Under the pieces are notes generated by a model. That model saw only the letters and a list, made by a program, of their open reading frames with translations, was not told the origin of the DNA and searched no databases. 64,000 nucleotides of DNA from Streptomyces sp. XD-27. Its GTDB lineage: Bacteria > Actinomycetota > Actinomycetes > Streptomycetales > Streptomycetaceae. Shown here in pieces: positions 54,901 to 64,000 of the stretch (within the stretch, counting starts at the first letter, position 1; every line of letters starts with the position of its first letter). Location: positions 1-64,000 of the forward strand of contig NZ_CP130713.1 of NCBI RefSeq assembly GCF_030553055.1. Reading direction: 5' to 3'. The position numbers and the translations under genes were made by a program.

Positions 54901-57900
54901 GATTGGCGTGCCGGTCCAGCAGCCCGCGCACCGACTTCCGCAGCAGCGGCATGTCCAGCGGGCCGGTCAGGTCCAGCACCGCCTGTCCGGTGTAGACGTC
55001 GACTCCGTCGCCCACGAAGCCGGCGTGGAAGGCCAGGCCGTGCTGCAACGGGGACAGCGGCAGCACCTCGGCCAAGCCACCGGCACCCGAGTGTTCGGCC
55101 TCAAGGGCCTCGATCTCGTGCTGCTCCAGGTCGACGAGGGCGAAGTCGGACGCGGTGTGTCCGCCTGCGGCAGAGTCAGCCGCCTGGCGGGCCAGCCCGG
55201 ACAGCATGTCCAGCCATTGCTGGCCCAGTCGTTCGATCTCGGCCTCGTCGAGCAGACCGTCGGGCCATTCCAGCGTGAGCGTCAGCTGCGGGCCGTCCGG
55301 CAGGTCCTGGACGATCGCGTTGGCGTCCACCGCGTGCGGCAGTTCCGTGCTCGCGTCCATCGAACTGCCGATGTCCCCGGCCAGCTGCCACGCCCGCCCG
55401 TCGTTCTGGTCCCCCGCAGCGAACCGGCCCAGGTAGTTGAACCCGATCTGGGGCGAGGGCAATGCCGCGAGAACCGGTCCGGTCTCACCGTTGAGATAGC
55501 GCAGCAACCCGTAGCCGAGCCCATCGCCGGGCACCGCCCGCGACTGTTCCTTGACCGCCTTCAGCAGGCGTCCGGCCGCCGAACCACCGGTGAGCGCATC
55601 GGCGAGGTCGATCCCCGCCACATCAAGCCGCACCGGGTGCACGCTGGTGAACCAGCCCACTGTCCTGGACAAATCCATCCCGTCGACGGGATGACGGCCA
55701 TGGCTTTCCACGTCCACCAACAGCGCGTCCACGCCGTGCCACCGGGCCACCGCGCCGGCCAGCCCGGCCAGCAGGACCTCATGCGCCCCGCAGTGGAACA
55801 CTCCCGGTGCCCGTCCCACCAGCACGGACGTGTCCGCCTTCGGCGCGACCCAGGACCGCGAGCGCACCACACCGTCCGTGTCCCGGCCTGTGGTCAGCTC
55901 GGGCGCGGCGACCGGTTGGTCCTCCTGGCCGACGATGGCCTTCCACGCCGGCAACTCGCCGACCCGCTCCTCGGAGACCGCCCACTCCTCCAGCAGGCCT
56001 GCCCACCGCCTGAACGACACCCCTGCGGGTTCCACCACCGGGTCCCGCCCGGCGGCCACCGCCTCGCAGGCGGCCTGGAGGTCCGGCAGCAGGACCCGCC
56101 ACGACACTCCGTCGACCGCCAGGTGATGCACCACCAGCACCACCCGGCCCAGCCGGTCCGGGCCCCTGTCCACCCATACCGCCTGCACCATCACACCCGC
56201 AGCGGGGTCGAGCCGCGCCACCGCCTCCCGTGCGGCGTCCTCCACGGCCTCATCCAGCGGACGTCCTGCGGCCTCCACGCGGGTGACCAACCCGGCCGGG
56301 TCCACCGACCCGGGCTCGCCCACCACCAGCCGCCCCGGCTCCGTCCGCAGACGCAACATGTCGTGGGAATCCACCAGCGCCGCGAGGCCGGCCGCCAGCA
56401 CGTCTTCCGTCAAGTCCTGCGGCGCGCCCACCGCCGCCCACTGGGCGAACCCCGCGCCCACGACCCCGTCCCCCAGCATCCGCATGACCGGCGTCCACGC
56501 GACGCCACCTACACCGTCGGCCGCGGGGGCATGATCACTGTGCGGCAGCGCCGATCGGGCCGTCAGCTGCGCGAGCCGCTCCGGTGTCCTGCACTCGAAG
56601 ACGTCCCGCGAGGTGAACGTCAAACCGGTATGCCGCGCCCGCGACGCCAGCTGCATCGAGAGGATCGAGTCGCCGCCCAGTTCGAAGAAGCTGTCGTCCG
56701 CACCGACCCGGTCGATGCCGAGGACCTCGGCGAAGAGGCCGCACAACACCCGCTCGGTCTCCGTGACCGGCTCCCGTCCCGCGGTCGCGGCGGCGAAGTC
56801 GGGGTCCGGCAGCGCGCCCCGGTCGATCTTCCCGTTCGCCGTCACCGGCAGGGCGTCCAGCGCCATCACCGCCGTGGGCACCATGTGCTGTGGCAGCCGG
56901 GAGGCGAGCCCCTCGCGCACCGCGTGCGGATCGATGTCGCTGGGTGAGACGTAGGCCAGCAGTCGGTCCGCGCGGACGGTCACCGCGGCTTGGGAGACCC
57001 CTGGGTGGTCGGCCAGAGCGGACTCGATCTCGCCGGGTTCGATCCGGAACCCCCGGACCTTGACCTGGTCGTCGGCCCGTCCGGCGAACACAAGGTCGCC
57101 CTGGCTCGTCCAGTACGCCAGATCCCCTGTCCGGTACATCCGTTCGCCAGGGGCGAGCGGATCAGCCACGAACCGTTCCGCCGTCAGCCCCGCGCGGCCC
57201 AGGTAGCCGCGGGCCAACCCGATTCCGGCCACGTACAGCTCACCGACGATCCCCGGCGGCAAGGGCAGCAGGAACGCGTCGAGCACATAGCAGCGGCCCC
57301 CCGCGATCGGCGTCCCGATCGGGACCACGTCCCGGCCCGCCGTCAACGGCGTACTCATCGCCGCGCACACCGTGGCCTCGGCCGGGCCGTAGGCGTCGAT
57401 CAGCCGCAGCCCCTCCGACCAGCGGTCCACCAGGCTCGGCGGACAGGCCTCCCCCGCCACCACCACCGTCTGCAACTCGTCCGGCAAGACGTCGACCGTG
57501 CCCAGCACCGACGGCGGAACCGTCACGTGCGTGACCTGCCACCGTTCCAGCGCCTCGGTCAGCGACACCTGCGGCGGCAGATCCCGCGCCGGCGCCATGA
57601 CCAGCGTCGCCCCGGACAGCAACGCCATCAGCACCTCGGACACCATGGCGTCGAAGCCCAGCGCCGCGAACTGCAGGACCCGTGAGGACGGCGTCACGCC
57701 GAAGCGGTCGATCTGCGCCGCCGCGAGGTTGCCGAGCCCCGTGTGGGAGACGACGACCCCCTTCGGAGCGCCCGTCGACCCCGACGTGTACATCACGTAC
57801 GCCGCGTCACCCGGGCCCGCCTGCGGCAATTCCGCGTCCGAGCCCTCCGCCGGATCGGTCTCGCCGATCACCACCAGGCGATCCGCGAACTCCTCGGGCA

Positions 57901-60900
57901 CGGCCGGCCGGGTGGTTCCGACGCATACCACCGACACCGGATCGGCATCGTCCAGAATCCACTTGACGCGTTCGGCGGGATAGGCCGGGTCCACCGGAAC
58001 GAACGCGCCGCCCGCCAAGGACACGCCCAGTATCCCGACCAGCCACCACGATGACCGGTCCACCACCACGCCCACCCGGTGCTCCGGCCCGACCCCGCGG
58101 TTCCGCAGCACAGCGGCCAATTCCACCGCCCGGTCCCACAGCTGCCCGAACGACAGCTCACCTTCGGCGTCCACCACCGCCACGTTATGCGGGCGCTCCC
58201 TCACCACCCGCCTCACCAGGGCCGGCAAGGTCTCCCCCGCCGCCAACGCCGGGGCCGGCTCATGCGCGTGGCCCTCGGCCATGCCGATCCGCCCCACCGA
58301 TCCGGACGGGTCGGCGACCAGCGTGGCGAGCGCGTCGACGAACCACTGGAGCGCCGACTCCGCGACGCTCTCCCGGATCTGCCCGCGCCAGTAGCTGAGC
58401 TGGATCCGGAAGTGATCTCCCGGGATGATGCCGAGGGTCAGCGGATAGTGGGTCCCCTCGACCGTGCCCAGATACGTGAACTGGCCCGCGAACTCGCGCG
58501 GATAGTTCTCGAACACCAGCAACGTGTCGAAGGTCGCGCCGGCGCCGGCCGCCTTCTGGATCTCCGGCAGCCCCAGGTGCTGGTGCGGGATCAGGGCCGC
58601 CTGCCGGCGCTGCACCTCGGTGAGCATGTCGATGACTGATTGGCCGCCGTCCAGGGGCACCCGGACCGGCACCGTGTTCATCATGAGGCCCGGCATCGAC
58701 TCCACACCCGGGAGCTGCGCGGGACGGCAGGCGACCGTGGCGCCGAAGACCACGTCGGTCCGGCGCAGAAGCCGCGCCAGAACCATCGCCCAGGCGCCCT
58801 GTACCACCGTGTTCAGCGTCAGGCCGTGGTCGCGGGCCAGCCGCGTCAGCCGGGTGTGGAGATCCGTGGGCAGGTGGACGACGTGGTGGTCGTAGTCCGC
58901 CACGGGGGCCGCTGTCGCGACCAGCGCCGGCTCGCCCAGACCGGACAGCTCCGCCCGCCAGGCCGCGCGTGCCGCGTCCTTGTCCTGCCGGTCGAGCCAG
59001 GCCAGGTAGTCCCGGTAGGAGGCTGAGCCCGCCCGTTCCGGGAGCTGCCCGCCTGCCGCGTACGCCTCGGCCGCCTCGTTGAGGATGACCGCCACCGACC
59101 AGCCGTCGATGAGCGTGTGGTGAATGACGACCAGCAGGCGGTGCCGGTCCTCGGCGACGCGCATCAGCACCAGCCGGGCCAGGGGGGGCTCGGCGAGATC
59201 GAACCGGTTCTTCTGTTCCCGTACGACCAGGGCGTCGACGGCCGCGTCGACATCGTCGGCACCCGTCAGATCCACCTCCTGCCACGGCAAGGTGACGTGC
59301 CGGTGGACGACCTGCACCGCCTTGCCCGACGGGAGCCGATGGAAGCTGGGCCGAAGCTGGGGGTGCCGAGCGAAAATCGCTTCCCACGTGGCCCGCAGCC
59401 GGGGGACGTCCAGCGGTCCGCTCAGCTCCACGAGCCAGTGCACCTGGTAGATGTCGCGGCCCTGGTCACCGGGGCCCTGATCGTCGAGGGTCGACTGGAA
59501 GAGCAACCCCTCCTGGAGCGGTGCCAGCGGCCAGATCTCCTCCGCCTCCGCGTGGGCGGTCGCCAGGTCCGCCTCGTCCTGCGCGGTCAGGGCGATCAGC
59601 GGCTGGTCGGCGGGGCGATCAGCGGGTACGGCACGCGCGACGGCCGCCAGGCGTGCGGGCGTCTGCTCCTCCAGGATCTGGGCGGGTGTCAGCAGCAGGC
59701 CCGCCTTGACCGCGCGTGCCGCCATGCGCATCGCGATGATCGAGTCTCCGCCCAACTGGATCAAGCCGTCGTCGACCCCGACTCGCTCCAGGCCGAGCAG
59801 CTCGGCGAAGAGATCGCACAGCACACGCTCCGGCTCGGTCACCGGTTCGCGGCCGGTTGCGTTCGCCGCGAACTCGGGCGCGGGCAGAGCCGCTCGGTCC
59901 ACCTTGCCGTTGGCGGTCAGGGGGAGTGCGTCCAGCACGATGACAGCGGCCGGAATCATGTACTCCGGCAGTTCGGCCCCGAGACGCTCGCGGATGAGAT
60001 CGGGATCCGCGTCCCTGTCCGCCACCACGTAACCGATCGGGCGCCCGTCGATCGCCACCAGTACGGCGTCGTCGATGCCCGGCTGGGCCGTCAGCGCGGC
60101 CTCGATCTCGCCGGGCTCGATCCGGTACCCGCGGATCTTCACCTGGTGGTCGACCCGGCCCGCGAACAGCAGCTCACCGTCCGCGGTCCACTGGGCGAGG
60201 TCCCCGGTCCGGTACATCCGTCCGCCCGTCACCTGACCGCCACCGCCCTCGGAGGCGCTATCGGGTGCGAACGGATCCGCCACGAACCGCTCCGCGGTCA
60301 GACCCGGCCGGTTCAGATAGCCGTCCGCCAGACCGGCACCGGAGAGGTACAGCTCACCGACCACACCCGGGCCCACGGGCCGCAGCGACTCGTCGAGCAC
60401 ATGAGCCCGGCGGCCCGGCAGGGACCGCCCGATCGGCAGCGTCGGGCCCATCTCGTCACCTGGCTCGAGCACGTGCCACGTCGCCCACACGGTCGCTTCG
60501 GTCGGGCCGTACAGGTGCCGGATCCGCGCTCGGGGGCAGGCCTCCCGCACCCTGCGCACCGCGTGCGCGGGCACCAGGTCACCACCGGTCTGCACCTCAT
60601 GGAGCCCCGCGAAGGACTCCGGCGACTCCTCCGCCACAGCGCGGAAGTTCCCGGCGGTCAGATACGCCCGCGTCAACCCGGCCGCGACCAACTCCCGCAG
60701 GCGCTGGGCGTCCACCGGCCCCGGCTCCGCGATCATCACGCGGGCGCCCCACGCCAGCGGCACCCAGATCTCGAACATGGACGCGTCGAACGCGTAGGGC
60801 GCGTGCATGAGGACCGCGTCGCCGGGCTCCATCGCCCAGCCGGGGCTCTCCACCAGCTCCACCAGGCTCCGGTGCGGGATGGCCACCCCCTTCGGGGCGC

Positions 60901-61381
60901 CCGTCGAGCCGGAGGTGTACATCACGTAGGCCAGATCGCCCGGGTGCACCGTGACGGCCGCCGCGTCGCACGCGTCTTCGTCCGTGGCGGCGTCCACCTC
61001 GATCGACTCGACCCCGTCCGGTACGCCGCCGCGCGCCGCGGCCGAACACACCATCAGGGACACTTCGGCGTCCGCCACCATGAACGCCACTCGCCTCGCT
61101 GGGTAGGCGGCGTCCACCGGGACGTACACGGCCCCCGCCTTCCATACGGCGAGCGTCGCCACGAGCAGGTCGGGCGAGCGGTCCATCATGACCGCGACGC
61201 GGTCGCCGCGGCGGATGCCCCCATTGATCAGGCGCCCGGCCAGCCGGCCCGCCCGCTCATCGAGTTGCCGATACGTCAGAACCTGATCACCGGCTACGAC
61301 GGCCACCGCGTCGGGCGTCCGGTCGACATGCGAGGCGAACAGCTCCAACACCGTCGGTGTGGCTTGCGCTGTGGAATTCAT
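51960..61381 (-). CDS. bpsA: NRPS1: modules 1-3 (A-T, C-A-T-E, C-A-T; single-base frameshift)
   Basis: The restored length is 3,140 residues. Module 1: A (code DAFYQGLVWK, unassigned) and T (Ser about 544), with no C and no E domain. Module 2: C (HHTLIDG about 755), A (DASTVAAVCK, Tyr/Bht), T (about 1571), E (HHLAVDG about 1750). Module 3: C (HHILLDG about 2242), A (DVLLVGTIAK, unassigned), T (about 3065). The frame breaks in A3 at the plus-strand G-run 53046-53050; one added base turns SHALIPP into a continuous A-domain ([11 protein letters not shown], then NTYGPTEAT). The ATG at 61381 overlaps the ABC transporter stop (ATGA). Architecture equals BpsA/CepA, but the codes for residues 1 and 3 match neither vancomycin (Leu, Asn) nor teicoplanin (Hpg, Dpg). 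I regard the shift as a sequencing error. Confidence 0.93.
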
Positions 61382-63342
61382 CGTTCTCCTTCACGGACCA
61401 CCTGATGCACCGACCGGAGTGCCATGTCCGGCCCGAGCCCGGTGCCGATGTCGGCGGGCTCGGTGCCGTTGTCTCCCGGCTTGACGAACTGCGTGTGATA
61501 AAGCTCGGCGTAGAGGCCGCCCTCGGCCAGCAACTCCTCGTGCGTCCCGCGCTCGCGGACCTGTCCGCCGTCGATCACGAGAATCTGGTCGGCCTCGCGG
61601 ATCGTGGACAGCCGGTGGGCGATCACCAGCGAGGTACGGCTGCGCAGGGCGGTCTTGAGTGCCCGCTGGACGGCAGCCTCCGACTCGGAGTCCAGATGCG
61701 CGGTGGCTTCGTCGAGGACGACGACCGAGGGCGCCTTCAGCAGCAGCCGGGCGATGGCCAGTCGTTGCTTCTCCCCGCCCGACATGCGGTAGCCGCGGTC
61801 GCCCGAGACGGTGTCGAGCCCACTGGGGAGGGACTCGATCAGATCCCAGATCTGGGCCCCTTTGCACGCCTCGATCAGCTCGTCCTCGGTGGCGTCCGGG
61901 CGAGCGTAGAGAAGGTTCTCCCGGATCGTGTCGTGGAAGAGGTAGGTGTCCTGGCTGACCACCCCTACCGTTTCGCGGAGCGAGTCGAAGGTGAGGTCCC
62001 GCAGGTCGTGTCCGCCGACGCGGACCGTCCCCGAGTTCGCGTCGTACAGCCGGGACACCAGGTGGGTGATGGTGCTCTTCCCCGCGCCGGACGGGCCGAC
62101 GAGCGCGGTGAGGGTGCCGGCCCGCACGTGGAAGCTCACGTCGCGCAGGACGTCCGGCGTCACCTTCCCACGTTCGCGATCGGACCGCAGATGCTCCAGA
62201 GACGCCAGTGAGACCTCGTCCGCGGTGGGATAGCGGAACGACACGTTCTCGAACTCGACGTCCGGCGCCACGTTCGTCGCGAGCGCGACCGCGTCGGGGC
62301 GTTCCTGGATCAGCGGCTTCAGATCGAGCAGTTCGAAGACCCGGGAGAAGCTCACCACGACGGTCTGCGCGACCTGCTGCATCCCGGACAGCTGGGTGAT
62401 CGGCCCGAACAGCCGCTGGAGCAGGGTGGCGATGGCGATCAGCGTGCCGAGCTGGAAGGCCCCGTCGAGTACGAGTCCGCCACCGATCCCGTAGACGATC
62501 GCCGTGGCGAGCGAGGCCATCAGCGTCATCATCACGAAGGCCATCCGGCCCCAGACGGACAGTTTCACACCGATCTTGCGGATCCTGTCGGCACGATCCG
62601 TGAGTTCGGCCATCTCCTCGTCCGGACGGCCGAAGAGCTTGGAGAGCATCGCCCCCTGCACGTTGAACCGCTCCTGGAGCCGTCCGCCGAGGCCGGTGTT
62701 CTCGTCCATCTGCTGTCCGGTGCGCCGCTGGATCACCCGCCCCACGTGGACCCAGGGCACGATGAATATCGGAACCAGCGCCAGCGTGATGAGCCCGACG
62801 AGCCACGACAGGTAGAACAGCTCGGCCAGCACCACCACGACCATGACCGCACTGGTGGCCGCCATCAGCAGGCCGCTGAACTGCTGCTGAGCCATGATCA
62901 GTTCGGTGTGCAGCCGACCGACCAGCACCCCCGTCTGGGTGCGCGTGAAGAACGCGAGCGGCAGCCGCCGGACGTGGTCGAGCGCCTCGACCCGGAGGTC
63001 ATAGGTGATCACCTGTCCGATCCGCCCGGAGATGTAGGCGGACACCAGCGACAGCCCCGCGCCGAGCACGGCGAGGCCGGCGGCGAGGCACGCCATCGAG
63101 ATCACGACCCCGCGGTCGTTCTTGACGATGCCGTTGTCGACCAGCTCCCTCAGCAGCAAGGGAGTTGCGGCGACGGTAAGCGCCTCCATCGTGGCGACCA
63201 CACCGAAGAGCGCCACGGTGCGGATGTGCGGGCGGAAGTAGGCGAGCACGCGGCGCACCGTCCCCGGGTGGATCGTGGTCTGCCAGGGATCGGGATCGTC
63301 ATCGCTCTTCCTCACCCCCTGGTAGCGCAACACCATTTCCAC
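61378..63342 (-). CDS. tba: ABC exporter (half-transporter, Tba-type)
   Basis: The protein has 654 residues and fuses a six-helix membrane domain (residues about 30-330) with an ATPase domain (about 380-620); it would work as a homodimer. Seen are Walker [11 protein letters not shown]-loop VSQDTYLF, signature MSGGEKQR, Walker [13 protein letters not shown] and the switch His in IAHRLST. Homologues (Tba in balhimycin) export the finished or nearly finished glycopeptide. The start is GTG at 63342 with GAGGGG 8 nt upstream; an ATG two codons later is an alternative. The stop overlaps the NRPS1 start, so exporter and first NRPS are co-expressed. It is the most upstream gene of the assembly operon in the window. 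Confidence 0.93.
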   Translation of the reverse strand: MEMVLRYQGVRKSDDDPDPWQTTIHPGTVRRVLAYFRPHIRTVALFGVVATMEALTVAATPLLLRELVDNGIVKNDRGVVISMACLAAGLAVLGAGLSLVSAYISGRIGQVITYDLRVEALDHVRRLPLAFFTRTQTGVLVGRLHTELIMAQQQFSGLLMAATSAVMVVVVLAELFYLSWLVGLITLALVPIFIVPWVHVGRVIQRRTGQQMDENTGLGGRLQERFNVQGAMLSKLFGRPDEEMAELTDRADRIRKIGVKLSVWGRMAFVMMTLMASLATAIVYGIGGGLVLDGAFQLGTLIAIATLLQRLFGPITQLSGMQQVAQTVVVSFSRVFELLDLKPLIQERPDAVALATNVAPDVEFENVSFRYPTADEVSLASLEHLRSDRERGKVTPDVLRDVSFHVRAGTLTALVGPSGAGKSTITHLVSRLYDANSGTVRVGGHDLRDLTFDSLRETVGVVSQDTYLFHDTIRENLLYARPDATEDELIEACKGAQIWDLIESLPSGLDTVSGDRGYRMSGGEKQRLAIARLLLKAPSVVVLDEATAHLDSESEAAVQRALKTALRSRTSLVIAHRLSTIREADQILVIDGGQVRERGTHEELLAEGGLYAELYHTQFVKPGDNGTEPADIGTGLGPDMALRSVHQVVREGER

Positions 63343-64000
63343 GCAGGTGCCCCTCTCACACGACTCACGAAGCCAGCGGAGCCCAATCGTGCTGAATCAC
63401 GTCGATGTCCACGAGTGAGTCCAACTGAACACTTCTGGCACTTGGACGCATCTGCCGGTGTCTGTGCCGCGCGGCTGCCGCGGCACGGCTGACCACCACG
63501 GTCACCCTCCCGACCTGGGCCTCGTCGGCTTGCCGCCGCATGGCGCAGGGGGAAAGGAGCAGCCCCGGAATTCTTGCTCGATCGTCTCTGGGGGCGCGGG
63601 CGGCGCGAGGTACACCGGAATCCGGGCGGGAAGGTCCACATCCGGATGGGAAGGGCCCGCGGGCACTCGCCTTCGGCTCACCGAGCCGTTTCAGCCGGGC
63701 GCCGCGCGTCTACGACCCGCCCAGGTGAGGGTGGGCCTTGGCCGAGCGATCGTCAAGAGCGTCACCGGGCACGCGACGGAACTCTCGCCCTCAGCCCGGG
63801 GGGCTGTGGGCGGGCTCTACGTCATGCGGCGACTGCCTGCCGCCCGGTACGCGGCGACTGCTCGCTGCTCGGTGATCGTGATCGCACGCGTCGGCGACGG
63901 CCGTGACGCGGTGACGGGATGGGTTCACGCCGAAGCCGCGGGCTGGACTGAGCATGTGGTCCAGGCCGCGGACGGCGGAGAAGGCGGTGGTCTGCGTCGA
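63343..64000. other. region upstream of the exporter; no gene recognised
   Basis: No frame on either strand shows motifs or a good ribosome-binding site. The part next to 63342 should hold the promoter of the exporter-NRPS1 operon. In related clusters a StrR-type regulator and van genes lie further upstream; nothing of them is visible here before the window ends. Confidence 0.45.

Overview
The base composition, codon bias and gene content indicate a linear-replicon actinomycete, most likely Streptomyces or a close relative. The main content is a nearly complete type I/II glycopeptide-antibiotic (vancomycin/balhimycin-family) biosynthetic cluster at about 10-63.3 kb. It sits beside a 9.5-kb replication/mobile-type region that carries Tap/Tpg-like (telomere-replication-like) genes.

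Left region (1-9.5 kb, all genes on the minus strand): a damaged TniA/TniB-like ATPase gene, a DUF6283 protein, a very large multidomain protein, a Tpg-like HTH protein and a small zinc-ribbon protein. The large protein reads as one 1,896-residue chain (TniB-like ATPase, DnaB/RecA-like domain, Tap/family-B-polymerase-like C-terminus) once three single-base homopolymer losses are restored.

Precursor region (10-24.4 kb): a [3Fe-4S] ferredoxin, a FemX/VanK-like peptidoglycan-bridge transferase, a cation/H+ antiporter, the dihydroxyphenylglycine genes dpgA-B-C preceded by an overlapping 22-codon small ORF, the hydroxyphenylglycine genes hmo and hmaS, the beta-hydroxytyrosine set (oxyD-type P450, A-PCP protein, bhp hydrolase) and the divergent aminotransferase hpgT.

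Tailoring and assembly region (24.4-63.3 kb, all minus strand): N-methyltransferase, an unusual GT4-like glycosyltransferase in place of the usual GtfA/B/C, FAD halogenase, P450s oxyC-oxyB-oxyA, mbtH, and three NRPS genes encoding seven modules. The NRPS genes are NRPS3 (module 7, X and TE domains), NRPS2 (modules 4-6) and NRPS1 (modules 1-3), with prephenate dehydrogenase pdh between NRPS2 and NRPS1 and an ABC exporter upstream. Reading the ten-residue A-domain codes by eye predicts X1 - Tyr/Bht2 - X3 - Hpg4 - Hpg5 - Tyr/Bht6 - Dpg7, with epimerization at 2, 4 and 5. There is no OxyE, so three cross-links are expected. The codes of modules 1 and 3 match none I know, so the peptide may be new.

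Not found in the window: vanHAX, VanRS, a StrR/LuxR regulator, dpgD, GT1-family glycosyltransferases and sugar genes. They may lie beyond the window or be absent. Six otherwise intact coding regions (three sites in the large Tap-like gene, plus dpgB, the A-PCP gene and NRPS1) are each broken by the apparent loss of one base, mostly in G/C homopolymers. I read this as draft-sequence error rather than gene death.
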